64,000 bases of DNA from Antedon bifida (lineage: Eukaryota > Echinodermata > Crinoidea > Comatulida > Antedonidae), in NCBI GenBank assembly GCA_963402885.1, contig OY727093.1, positions 31,185,409 through 31,249,408 on the forward strand, read 5' to 3'. Each line of letters starts with the position of its first letter. The first letter of the stretch is position 1. The notes under the pieces are model-generated. The model had not been told where the DNA came from, searched no databases, and saw nothing but the letters and a program-made list of their open reading frames with translations. This document shows positions 1-36,000 of this stretch, in pieces. The position numbers were made by a program, and so were the translations under genes.

Positions 1-22377
<22,377 letters not shown>

Positions 22378-22670
22378 GATGAGTTGCTAAGCTAAGCCAT
22401 TCTCACAATCAGGCTGCAATAAAAAAAGATGCTGTTTTTAACTATAATAAAATATAGGAAACTTGCTTCCATTTTCGAAAAGTAGAAATATTATTGCTAC
22501 ATGTTCCATTCAATTATTACCTTTATTAAATAACTACAGTACAGTAGGTAAGAAATAATTTTATAATAATAATTAAATAATTCAATATTTTTCACGCCGC
22601 TCCTTTAGGCAGTTATATTCAAGAGAACGAAGGCGTTAGGAAACTGTATCACGCGGAAGCTTATACTTAC

Positions 22671-22800
22671 TACGGCTGAAAAATATTTAGAAACTCGGAC
22701 TGGGCATGCTCAAACACTAAAGCACGTCTGGGAAAAGAGAGCTTATGAAAAAATTTGCAGACAAATATTCAGATGCATGTAGACGGTAGTTATCGCTGCG
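22671..22800 (-). other. Candidate non-coding first exon of GLI
   Basis: Read on the minus strand, a consensus donor (GTAAGTATAA) begins at 22670, 257 bases upstream of the acceptor at 22414. The sequence above it is less AT-rich than its surroundings. The upper bound is a guess, since no TATA box or other start signal was seen. The region may instead be plain intron if the real first exon is further upstream, for example near 29703, where another consensus donor (GTAAGCAC) occurs. Confidence 0.35.
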
Positions 22801-23274
22801 TTTTTTGTAAGAAATATTTCTTATTTATCCTATCATACCTCAGATTTTATTGGTCTAATTCAATACATCAGAAAATCTTTGTTGATACACTGCAGCAGAT
22901 AACACATTTTAAAATACATAAAAAAGGTAAAAAACAATAGAAAAGTACATTACAGCAGTTTTAATTGATTGTCAATTAGAAATATTGGACTGTTAAACCA
23001 TTTTATTTTCTATAGAACCTGTTTTAAGTTTCTTTAAAGACTGTTTCAGATTAGAAAATCCTTGAAAACTACCTATATAAACCAGAAGTTCTTCTGCACT
23101 ATTGGAAAATATTTATTAGCCAAGTGAAAGCTATTTTCCCAATTAAAGTTAATGTAAATTGTAAATCAGAGTAATTTCCTGGCTGCTGTGAGTAAAATAA
23201 GAACATGTGATTGGCATAATAAACATGCCTACACTGATGAGCATTTATATAACAGCAAAAAAGAAGTTATGGGT

Positions 23275-23440
23275 TAAGCTTTGTCTACACTATCAAACTT
23301 TATGTGACAACAAAATGTGATGTTCCCATATATGGACATGATGATGTCATATCACTACCATATTTGGGCATATCACTGCCATATTTGGGCACATCACACT
23401 TTTTTTTTCAAACTAGTTTGATAGCGTAGCCAGAGCTTTT
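23275..23440 (-). mobile_element. MITE family M1 copy (23.3 kb)
   Basis: Both inverted ends are present (AAGCTTTGTCTACACTATC and GTTTGATAGCGTAGCCAGAGCTT). Two ACTACCATATTTGGGC-type units are present. Confidence 0.82.
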
Positions 23441-26188
23441 AGAGTTACCAGTTTCAGTAGCCTCAAATTGGACCTAATAAAATTGACCTGTTTCTCATTT
23501 ATTAGAAAGAAGAAAGAAACTGTTTGTTCTTTTTTTTTTTTTATAGAATTTTAAACCAAAAAATCATTCCATTTTTTTTGTCGATCTAGTCAAATTTGTG
23601 TGTAGAGAATAGCAAAGAGGATAGGAATGTGATGAAAAAGTAAAGCATACTATAGAGGGCTCACTTTAAAAAGTTTAAAAGGATGCTGTGTGAGTGTGAC
23701 ACTTTTTCCAGACAAAAATCAAAACGCCCACTGGTGGACTAACATAAAAAAGACATAAATACAGACTTAGGGCAAGTCTAGTTCAAATAGTGTACAGTAA
23801 TAAAAGGTACAATTAGTTCATTGTCTGCGCACATACATTTGTGGTATAATGCAAGTAGGTTGTTAAAAGTTGGTTGAGTTCAATATCCCAGGTGTCACAC
23901 AATGAATATCAAAATGTGACTAAAGGTGAAGATTTTTAATAAAATTCAATTCACACAGTTGGCTGCGAATATGTTCAGTACACAATGTTTTTTGTAAGAT
24001 GCATTTGGTTGTTAAAACGCAATTATGGCAGGAATGAGAAATGGGCAAAGAGAACACAATATGGGGCTCAACATCCTCCTCCAAATAAAACATGGCTGCC
24101 ATGAGAATGTACAAACTATAAAGAATTGATTTAGGAATATTTCTATATTAAAAAAAATTTACAATTTTACATGCATGTATGATACCACCAAACTTTTGAG
24201 TTAAAATAAAAATCGTACAGCATTTAATGACAAACTGCCTTAAAATACTGTGACATGTTTCGAGAATACTATTCTCATCATCACCTAGAGTACATATACA
24301 ATTTTACAACAAAACAACATTTTAAAGCTGTACATTGAGAGTTTTATAGTCTCAAAATTCCTTTATTTTCATTATTCATCATAAAAGTATGTTAATTGTT
24401 AGAAAATATTTTAATTTGTATTTTGTCAGGCATTGCGTTCCATACAAATGCAATGTTTTATTTGTCTCCAGAGTAGCAGCAGCAGTCAAGAGTGGTCATC
24501 AATCATAGCAAGACAGGTTGGTGGGAGCAGATTCATAGCATGGGGCAATGACACAGTCTTGTTAGTATGCAATATTTATATTCACTTCCGCTTTTTACAC
24601 TCCTGAGGAAAAAATGTTGGGTTTGTTGATGATGGTTGTATGTGAATTACCCTATGTATGGATAATCATCAACAACAAAAATAAAATTGGAAATAAATGC
24701 TAGTAACTTTAAATGATAATATCATGTCAGATTACTGTAGAACACCCTAATCAATTCAATTTAACATTTATTTCGACCAAATATCAAACATTAACATATT
24801 TAGATAGACTAAACAAATAAAAAAACCAAATATCATTTGGTAGAGGGAAGACATATAGACACTTAAACAAGTCCGTCATCGTGGTCCTTCATATACACAA
24901 TCCATTACAAAAATTACACACAAGTAACAACAAGTTACGTGTTCAGTGCCATGGACACTCTTACACAGGTATGTGGCCACTGAACAACACAAGAGTTTTA
25001 AAAAAATCAAGACATTATGGGGATGCTGTGAAATAAACTAGTGGAAATGCCAACTCATATTCAGGGGACGCACATATTAAGGGAACATGACTTTTTTGGG
25101 TCCCGAAGGTGTCCCATTAATAGGGGTTCTTTCTAATAAATCAAATATTGTATTTAAACTTTGACCTGTATTAATTCAATCCACTATAAACCTGTCAACA
25201 GCAATGTATGAACAAAACAAGTTCAAAATAAGTTTCAGACAAACCGCAACTTTTTACTTGTAATACCTGTACCAGTATGTAGCAGACAAAATGTCTAACT
25301 TATTCAATTATAACGAAAAACGATCCTTATTGCTCTGCTGTCGAGGTCGAAGGTCAGTAATAAAATGTCAAAGTGATACGGGAGTCATAATTATCTGTGT
25401 AGGTGCGCCATGTCGGCATCCTTATTAAACTCTGTGATGTTGTATTTGGAAACAAAGTTAAGGAGTGTTGGGTTTCAATTCAATCATGACATCATCTGCT
25501 CCCCTCTGGAGCAGAGCACAATGCACAGATATTTTTTGCTTCTTGACAATATCAGGTGATTTTAATATTCACAAAAATATATTTATAGAATATGGACAAA
25601 AATATTTGAGCACATAAATGTATTCATTTAATTTTTTTAGTCTGGTACTTCTCAGAAAAATGTATTTATTTTTGTTTGTATATACTATAGTATCTTCTAT
25701 TTCTATGGATATTCATCAGAAATAAAAGAATGAATTATCTTTGTATTTATATAATAATAATAAATCAAATAATTAATAATTATGTTGTACTCTATATGAA
25801 CTACAATTGGTAAAACATGATATCCTATAAACGGTATGTCTTAAAATTATTAAACATTATTGACTTACAAGATGGCAATTGTGCAAAGTTGGATTTTGAT
25901 TTATGTAGTAAAGTTTACAAGAACAATTTTCATTAATTTTGAAGGCACAGCCACAGCTGTTTAATAAAAGTCCATATGGTTTGGCTATTAAGGCATGACT
26001 GATGGAGTTGGATGTAAAATACACATTTTGGAATAACTGGAAGACTAGAATCACTTTTGTACACATTTCAAGAAAAACTGGAGAATGATTAAGTTAATAT
26101 ACATTAGCAATGGTCAAGCAAATATTAAATTCAAAGTATACCTACATACAGTAGGTTGATACAGGGATTTTGAAGAACAATACTTACT

Positions 26189-26303
26189 AAAGCTCTGTCT
26201 ACACTATCAAACTATCAAGCCAAATATGCTGGTCATATTCCCAAATATGGTAGTAGCACATCACATTTTTTGTCACATGAAGTTTGATGTAGACAGAGCT
26301 TTA
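26189..26303 (+). mobile_element. MITE family M1 copy, internally shortened
   Basis: Left end AAAGCTCTGTCTACACTATC and right end TGATGTAGACAGAGCTTTA are present, but the interior is reduced to one degraded unit. Confidence 0.75.
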
Positions 26304-27070
26304 GTAAGATTTTGAATCTATGGAGCGAGCGCAAAATCTGTTTTGGGATTTGCCTATGCTCACTCCAGGTTATTAATATTATTCTTTGGTGACCAACAAA
26401 TACATCTATTTATAATTTTAGCCAAACTATGAATTATACCGGGAGTACTACCAAAAATATATCAATGATACAACAGTACAGCAGTTAAAAAACTGTAGTA
26501 AACACATTTCTCATATACCATTATATTTGTAAACATATCAATTTGGATTGTAGAAATAACAAAACACAGGGTTTGGTATGGTTGCATACTAAACAAAGTC
26601 GTGATGAAGCAATTGAAATACTTACTGTTATGTTTATTTAATTCCTTCAAAACAAATAAATATCAAAAATTAAAATCCAAATGTTGAAACTGATTGTTTA
26701 GGTACAGGATGCATTCCCAGCAACGGTCTCGTTTATATTATCCTATGTCCTAAATAAACTGAGCAGCTAACTGGCTACCTAAACCAAAAGCAGTTGTCAA
26801 CCTTGGTTAGCAGTATTCTATTACCAGTGGCTACTACCCTGTTGATGGGGCAATAGCTTTAATGATTTTTCCCTCAGGCAGTTTGGGATGTGCAAACCAA
26901 AATTCACTAGCTCCTATTCCATCTGTAACAGCAGGAAGTGAATTTTTTTAAATATCAAGTTTCCAAATCACAGCTAAATTCACAGTTCCCTTGCAAATAA
27001 TGTGTCATAGCACTCATAACTGATTATTATGTCATTACGAAACAGAGTGGACAAACCATTAAACAACTAT

Positions 27071-27218
27071 AAAGCTTTGTCTACACTATCAAACTAGTTT
27101 GACAAAAAAAAAGTGTGATGTGCCCAAATATGGTAGTGATATGACATCATCATGTCAATATATTGGCACATCACATTTTGTTGTCAACATATAGTTTGAT
27201 AGTGTAGACAGAGCTTTA
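27071..27218 (+). mobile_element. MITE family M1 copy (27.1 kb)
   Basis: Both inverted ends are present with a single AAATATGGTAGTGATATG unit. Confidence 0.83.
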
Positions 27219-28577
27219 ATGTCTGTAACTTTTTATATCATTGTTGACAATTTTATAAAGTAAATAGGTTTCTTATCTTCTAATTTATAAACTAAATTGA
27301 ATGAATGATTGTTTTTTATTTTGTTAATAGCAATAGCACATTTTAATAAATAATTGATTTATTATTTTAAAAAATTAAGAGATAAATTGTCACAATAAAT
27401 AATATGAAATTACTGTTTTCAGTTTTTGTAAACTTTAAACGTTATTAAATGCTTTTGTATCAGCGGCACACAGTTCATCTACAAGGCAATAGAAACAAAA
27501 AGAAAGGTATCAAAAATAACATTTAAATCTTAAATATATAAGAATCGAATTGTACAAGTAAAATGAAAGAGTAAAAACAAAATACAACTGTACTAACTAC
27601 AAATATTTCTTTTTTAACTTAATCATATTAAGTGAAATAACACATTTTTAAAATCACTTTACATTCAGTTAGTCATTAATGTTATAAATGAATGTGGTCA
27701 CAAAATGATACAATGGCAATACAGTAGTACTAGAAATCTCCTAGGTAAGTTAATCTGGAATAATAATGGTGTGTTTTATTTCAAACTGTACTTGCTTCTG
27801 GTAATTGGCATGATAAACCAATCAAGGTTAAATCTGTAATTTGTAACAGTAGCGAGATAACTTGAGAAAGTAATGAATGGCTTGTGGGTATGGAAGAAGA
27901 AAACCTTACATGAATGACAACCAGGTATTACTGGGCTTACCCATAATTATTTTTCAAATACTTAAGCATGGGTTGATCAATAGAATAATATTAATAAAAA
28001 AATACTTTGAATAGACATTAAAGTTAATAAATCATTTCTGATTTCTTTTAAATTAACCGGTGTCATTTTAGTTTGTTGTGTGATTTCAATATTTGTTTAT
28101 TTAAGATTTCAATTCTTATTTCAACAGTTAGCAGTTACACATTTTAAGTAACTTCAAATGAAGAACTGGGAGATTTAAGCAAATCAGATCAAATACTATT
28201 TACAAAGACCATTAGCAATTTAAAGCCTTAATTGCACAAAGAATTAGGCAGCTATACCTCCATATAGGGCTGATTAGTTTAATGAGGGGTCATACTTATC
28301 ACCAATTGAGTATAATAATATCATTAAAGCTGCTTAAATAAAGAGGATTTAATAGCAATGTTTAGAATCTTGACAGGACATATACATGTCTAGACTCATT
28401 CACAATAATAGGTCTATTGTTAAAAGGTTAAACTGATCTTTGAACATGAAGAGGGATAGTAGTGTGTTTTATTCAAGAGATATTTAAACTAGATTCACAA
28501 TACAAGTATAAAGATATAAACTATACAAGTAGCAGTACTCAGTAAGTAAACTAAACGGTGTTATAGTGACATGGTTT

Positions 28578-28762
28578 TATCTCCGCCAGGATGAAGAGAG
28601 GTTATGTGGCCAATCGCGTGTGTTTGTTTGTTTTCTACTCAAAAAGTAATTGCCCGATTTTCATAAGATTTTAAAGGATGGTTTCATAGCTGTATGGGAA
28701 CATGTCATTCAATTTTCATATGCCTAGGCTGAGGTTTGCGCTCTCTGAGTGTCCTTCTAGTT
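28578..28762 (+). repeat. Dispersed repeat with CTCCGCCAGG start
   Basis: It contains TCTCCGCCAGGATGAAGAG, GTGTTTGTTTGTTTTC, CCGATTTTCATAAG and GGTTTGCGCTCTCTGAGTG followed by CTTCTAGTT. I recall near-identical sequences recurring in many marine animal genomes as a short repeat, but cannot search. Only one copy is in this window. Confidence 0.4.
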
Positions 28763-29819
28763 ATGTGCTGTATGTTATACCCTAATCTGGCATAACAAAT
28801 AAGTTTACAACCACAACTCTCAAGACTGGAAGTTGTTTACTATCTAGCACCAATATCAATACTATATCTGTTATTTATTATTACATAACAAAAATAAATA
28901 GGTGAATGGTTCATAATTACTTTAATTAAACGATTACCTACAGTTAATTAACAAACTGTAAAGTAGTTCACAATGCACATTATCAGCTGAGTGGTGGTAA
29001 TTAATTTAAATGTCATTAGCGCAAATATAACATTTCATAATTTAAATAATTATAACATATCGTTTTTATGCTGTATTAATTTATCACTGCATAATTAAAT
29101 TTATAAATGAATTTATGAATAAAACTAATAAAAAAGAAAATTTTTATATTTTCTCCAAGCTGAAATGAATATTAAACCATAATAGGATGTAAAAAATAAA
29201 TAAGTCTATAGTATAGTGTTATTTTTACTCCCCACTATTGTAGCTCGTATACTCAGTTGTTGTAAAGGCCCATTTACAAATGATTGATGATATTAAATAG
29301 ATAAAATACATATTTCTTACCCAAATTAGAAAAGAAAAAATTATAAAATATAATTTCATGAACTATATAACTATACTATATAGTATAAGATAACCATTTA
29401 TTATGCTGTTTTTATGGCAATAATATTTTCACACATCCAATCAAATGATGTCATGATTTAGTAAAAGCAATATAATATCAATCAAAACTCACACCATACA
29501 CCCTACTACCAGAAATACCTATGGGGCCAACAGAGGCTAGACTAGAGTAATAGACTAGGTAGTAGTTTAGCCTAGTAGTAGAGTAGAGAGAATGGTGTGC
29601 ACATGATGATGGATGGATGGTGGTGGTGTGTGCACATGGATGATGGATGGTACACGATCTCTCACTACACTCACGTTAAATAATTGATTAAAATGTGCTT
29701 ACCATATAGTTTTAATATCAAATACAGCTATTATATCATCCTGCAACTTTCCTTTACAAGAAAACAAAGTTAATTCATCGCTAATTACTCAAATATTGCG
29801 CTAGGCCAAGACTTTTTAG

Positions 29820-30093
29820 ACGAGCAAACACGGTTTGTTGATGAAATAAAACTTTCTCCACGCATGAGAGAGTTTCTACTAGGGTGGCTAACTGGGGGCG
29901 CCAAACATATCCAAACAGCTACTTTAGTAGAACATGTTCTAGGGCCATTTCTGGACCCATAATAATACCTCCGTGTATTGAGGGCAGTATTTCAAAACAT
30001 TGGAAAAAAGGAGGCACGCCGAGTAGTCGAATAAACTGCAGCAGTGTGTGTCGAAGAACTTGTTAGGCATTGTCAATAAACAGTTTTGGTACC
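29820..30093 (+). promoter_or_regulatory. Presumed promoter and 5' UTR of the epimerase gene
   Basis: About 270 bases less AT-rich than the surroundings lie before the ATG at 30094. No TATA box was seen. On the other strand a consensus donor (GTAAGCAC) just below 29703 would fit a divergent transcript, so a shared two-way promoter is possible but unproven. Confidence 0.3.
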
Positions 30094-33000
30094 ATGAAAG
30101 TTTTAATACTTGGAGGTAAATTAAACTTATTTTCATAGTTAGTATATTTTTTTCAAATCAAAGAGAATGTAGGCGCCATGTAGGCCTATGCACCGGTTCT
30201 TGTACATTTCAGAGTTATCAGTAACACTGACTCGGGACCTGTGTGTGATGATCAACTACAGTAACTTGCTGATGATGGGAACAAAAGGCTTGAGTTTCAG
30301 TATTCACCATAAAATAATAGATAGAGCTAAAATATCTTTGTCTCGATTGGATTAATTTTCATTTTATACCTCATTATTTATTCATTGTATTATGTGTTAC
30401 CTGCATTCTATTTTGTTTATGAATTAACCATGATTAACCGATAAATTAAATGTTTACAGGTTGATAAAATGATAGATACTAAAAGTATGTATCATACTTT
30501 AGGGCGATACGTTTAAAAACTCTCTGTATTTAAATATAATCGCAGTATACAAAACAGAAGTTGTTGCTACACTGTACGCATACACAGTAAATTGAGTGCT
30601 ATGTCATTAACTGTATGTGTGCTTTCCAAGACAGATGGCTCGCATGGTTCATCTGTCTCTGTATTGTTAATTATTTATTAAAATATTAAAAACAATGTTT
30701 TTATTTTACTTAAATTGAATGGAACATGAATTTGGAACTGTGTTACACTCCAGCTCTCCTGACTTTGATTTGAAACTAAATATATTTTTCCTCACTTTAC
30801 CAGGTACTATAATAGTGACCTTTGTTATGATTTGCCCGTTTATAATAATTATAATTTCACTGTTTTGCATCTGAGATCAGTTATTATCCAATCTTCGCTG
30901 CGTATTCCGACATCAAAACTTTCTTTTCTTCATATCATTTCCTTTAAAGCTTTTATTAAGTCTTTGTTCAACTATTTCCTATCCCCTGAGCTTTGAAGTT
31001 TAAGTGTACACTTGCTAACCTTTAGACTTTAAGTACGATTCTAAATACTTATCTTTCCCAAAAGACCAATCACTTTCAAGCTTCACATTCAATCATGTTT
31101 CTTTTCTTCGTCCATCCTCAGGTTGCGGGTTCATTGGCAGACATTTGGTTCATTATCTTACATCAAATGATCTTGCTGAGGTAAGTCTGTGAAATCAAGT
31201 TTCAAAAACAAAGAATTGAAAAGTCTCCATTCATTCATTTCTTTATTTCGGATAGTATACATCCATATACAAATCATAAAAAAAAAAAAAGAGAAACAAT
31301 TACACCAGAAAATTAACAATATAAGCAACTTACACAAAACCAACCTACAATATCAACCAATAACAATATATTTTAATACAAAAAAAAAGAAATAATTTAA
31401 TGTTTTCATATCCAATCCATGTCCAGTAACAAATATCAGTCTAATGCTGTTTACGATGCTATTATTTATGTGCTAATTGATATGGTATGTACAGTAAATG
31501 TAAATTGAGAAATAAATGGTTTTTTTTTTTTGGGGTGGAGGGGAATGCCAGTATAATTAATTCTTTTAGAAATTATTATATAAAATAAATAAAAATAAAA
31601 TAAATAAAATCCTCCATAAATATTAGTTATTAATTTTAAGTAAAAAATAAAATTTGAATTAAGTTGTTGAAAATACACTTAATATGCCTAATAATACAAA
31701 AGTAATTTAAAGGAAAGGGCAGAACACTAAACCGCCCAGCTAAGATAAGATATTAATATCCTATAGAAAGTCATGTGAAAGTGAAAATGAAAATCTAAAA
31801 AAAACGATACTTAAATAAGATATATGAGAACTTGTTAAAGATATAATTGTCATATTTACTACATAATACAAACTTTATTATGTTCTGAAATATTAGGTTT
31901 TAATGTTGGCGATATAAACCAGCAGAATTGATGGAATTTTGTTTCTCAGAAAACATCTTTTGTTTAAAAGACAATAAAGTTTAATTCAATCATATATAGC
32001 TGATTTAATTTTGTTGTTATATACTTTAGGTGCGTGTTGCTGATAAGGTGCCGCCGCAGATTGCGTGGTTGAACGATTTCCATAAGGTAAGTAAATCAGC
32101 AAAAATTGTATTAAAATCCCTACTCCCAATATGTATTGTTAATATGCATGGTTGACTGATTCCCATTATGAGTAAATTTGCAGAAATCATATACAGTACT
32201 GTATTGGTATTGTTGATTTCATGGTTGAATGGTTTTGCCGAGGTAAGCTCGTAATATGCAAAATTCTTGGTAATGTTCTCTTTGTTGATTTAATAAATCA
32301 TTTGTTAATATAAGAATTGACATTTCTTGCCATCTTAAGTGTCATGTTAAAATATGTTTACCTCATTTAGATCATTAATCAATCTTATTTGTACAGAAAT
32401 AAAATATAGATTTGTATTACTGTACTAAAGTAATAAACTAAAATAAGAGGACCAAGCCTGTTTATTTTTTACCTTATGGAGCGTACCTACCCTGGAATAT
32501 GTACAGTACCAAAATTTAGTTTATGATTATATTTTTTTTTTCTGTACAGTCAGTAGGCAAGATTATATTTATGTTACACAAAATGTTTACTACTGATTTT
32601 TAAACAAAAATAAATGATTATAAATCATTATCTGAAGAAAGAACAATAATTAAAACTGTTACGTCAAAAAGTTGAGAGGCGTTTTTTGTAAGAAATATTT
32701 CTTGTTTATTATTAAGTTGACACTTGCTTAAATTTATTTTTATCGTTTTCAACTACTCGTGTATAACCACATAATTATTTGTATAAATAGTTTACTAGCT
32801 ATAAATAGTTTCAAATGATAGATTATTATCTCCACTGATACTTACTATCTAAAATAAATGATAATCTAATAAAACAAAAACAGTATAGGTGAGAGTGAAA
32901 AAAGTGCATTTAACTAATGTTCACAATTTGATAAATCAAGATAAGACTATTTTGAATAAGTATTACCATGGATGAGTATACCTATTATTTGGATACACAT

Positions 33001-36000
33001 TATAATTAACTTAAGCTCTGTTTACACTATCAAACTAGTTTGGCAAAAAAATTGTGATGTGCCCAAACATTGTAGTGATGTGTCCAAATATTGTAGTGAT
33101 ATGACGTCATCATGTCCATATATGGACACATCACATTTTTGTAGACAGAGCTTAAGATATGCATGTACATGTTTTCATCATATTGTGCAAAGTATATTGT
33201 TTGCATGACATTCAACATATGGAACATAATTTGCTAATGCCTAATAGACAACATAATGTTAGCTTCAATTCATAATCAGATTTAAAATATTTTTAGTCTA
33301 TCCATGTGTAACATGATTTTATAATTACTACGAGAAATTAGTGTACTTTAAAATTAGCTCACGTTGATGTATTTATCAGTGTTTTATCTAATTAAGGAGC
33401 TTGTACAGGGAAGTACATTTATTTTTATGATATAAAAAACACATTTTCGTTTGTAGTCAGACATTGTATTTGTTTGGCCCACTGCCTGAAATTCTAAACA
33501 TAAAATAGCAAAACAAATTAACCAAATTATATTTTTAGAAAGTTCTGTTTTTCATTGTTATTGTTTGTTTTTTTTGCAGGAAGTTTTTGCCAAAGTTGAG
33601 TTTGTTTCTTGTAACTTGATCAGCACAGGTATGCATTATATTGTGTTACTGTATATATTTTACAATGGTAACAGAACTGTAACAATTGATTTGTCTTAGG
33701 GCCTGTTCAGACTTACAGAGTTTTGCTTCGTATCATACGCGGTGTACAACTCCATAGATCTGAACCAGGAAAAGATTAGTTGAAGCCACCTCTTACGACA
33801 CTGATCTTTCATTCGTTACGACAGCTCAAGGTACAAGATTAGTGAACGACTGTTACGATAGAAAGTCATGCATCAATGATTTTGACCTCTAACCAATCAA
33901 ATTTACTCCTGCATACCAGATCGGTGATACTGACTTCAGTTTCAAACGATAGCGTTAGTTAACCAAATCTGAACACTTTGCTGTTACAACGCTAATCATA
34001 ATATGACATTCCTTGCGATACAAAAGCATAACTCCATGTATCTGAACATACCCTTAATTGGCACAGTATCTCTTAATTAAGGTGATCTGAATGTACAGTA
34101 GGGAATTGATGGATACAGATTAAAATACTTTTAGAGAGAGGAGATGGGTGTTTGTCTCAATTTGATGATAGATATATGGATAAAATAGATAATTCTTACA
34201 TCCTTTTCCTTAAATTAGCATCCACAACTAAAGCATTTGAAATAGGTGATGGTACTGAATTTGATGTCGTCATTAATTTAGCAGCTGAAACCAAATATGG
34301 GCAGACAGATGAGGTAAATAACATTTATAAAAAACAATAAATGTTTTGATTAATAGATTGATTTACATTAGTTTTAATAATTTAAATATAATAATAATTG
34401 TATAAAGCTCTGTCTACACTATCAAACTAGTTTGACAAAAGAAGTGTGATGTGGCCAAATATGGTAGTGATATGCCCAAATATGGTAGTGATATGACATC
34501 ATCATCATATATATATATATATATATGGGCACATCACATTTTTTTTGTCACATAAAGTTTGATAGTGTAAACAGAGCTTAACAAAATACTGTTGAAATAT
34601 AAAAAAAAAGAAATTTATCTTCATCATAGATTTATGAAGAAGGCATTAAGAATTTAAGTTTGAACTGTGCAAAAGAAGCAGCAAAAAGAGCTATTAAAAT
34701 CTACATAGAGGTGTCCACAGCACAGGTGTACAACAGTGATAAGGTGATTATGATTTACTTTTATTGTATCGCTCTTTATAGTTGGATTTAGAAAAGTGAG
34801 CATATACTAAACTAAACTCAAGCTCTGTCTACACTATCAAACTATCAAAAATGTGATGTGCCCATATATGGACATGATGATGTCATATCACTACCATATT
34901 TAGGTATATCACTATCATATTTGGGCACATCACACTTGTTTTGTCAAACTAGTTTGATAGTATAGACAGAGCTTAAAATCAGGGGTAATTTCACTTTTCC
35001 CTGCTTAAAATATACTAGTACTTTTTCACAATGTATAATAATAAATTAAGTACATTTCATAAACTAATTTCTACCAAAGTGATAATATCTGTCTTGGATC
35101 ATATTCCAGTGTTTTCATAATTCTCTATGTAATACGGTCAAGGACATATTGAATAATAGAATATAGTATAGTTATATGAATATTACCTGTAGAATCAACC
35201 AATGAGATGGCTTCGCTTATTAATTAATATAACTGCTGGTTGGTATTACGCTGTAACTGTTCTGTAACCCAGGTTATGCTAATTTAGTCAACTATTTACA
35301 GTGCAAATTAATCATTTTCAGTAAAGTTAAATAATATTATTACAGATAAAATATAAATAAATAAAAATATTGTGGATATTTAGTAAATAATTTCATAAAT
35401 GAATGTGTATGGTTATAGCTTAGGGTAGATACCAAATTGGGTGTCAATATATTAAGCTCTGTCTACACTATCAAACTAGTTTGACAAAAAAAGTGTGATG
35501 TGCCTAAATATGGTAGTGATATGACATCATGTTCATATAGGCACATCACATTATTTGACACATAAAGTTTGATAGTGTAGATGATGGCGCTTTAAAGTCT
35601 AAAGATAGGAAACTTTTGTAGAAGGCCTTAAAAACAAAATTCCGACTGATATCATTACACTAAAATGCATGCATACAAAGTTGAAATTACAAGTAGTCAT
35701 TGTTCAATTATAAAAGGTGTGTGTGTGTGATGAAAAGATAAGGAAATAATGTTTATATAATTCCTCTATAGTTGGTAGAGTAAAGGAGACCAAACCCAAA
35801 TGAATGGGTTCACAATTACAGAGTTCATAGAATACATTACTAAGATTAGAAATAAAGCTATGGATAATAGAATACAACATATAGTTTATACCAGCTGCTG
35901 CTTTTACAGATTTTTTTCGAGAGCTGATATAAACTACTTTAGAAAAGTGTTTCCGAAATGTAGAATACAAAAAGTTGAAAGGTTTTATTCACAATACTCA

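Larger units (their letters stand above)
22801..29820. other. Intergenic DNA upstream of GLI and of the epimerase gene
   Basis: AT-rich, without supported coding sequence. It holds three M1 copies, a possible retroelement end near 24232-24310 (GACATGTTTCGAG with CTCATCATCA), a LINE-tail-like block at 24754-25030 that starts TTTATTTCGACC, and a repeat at 28578-28762. A GATGGATG-rich microsatellite lies at about 29604-29652. Confidence 0.5.
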
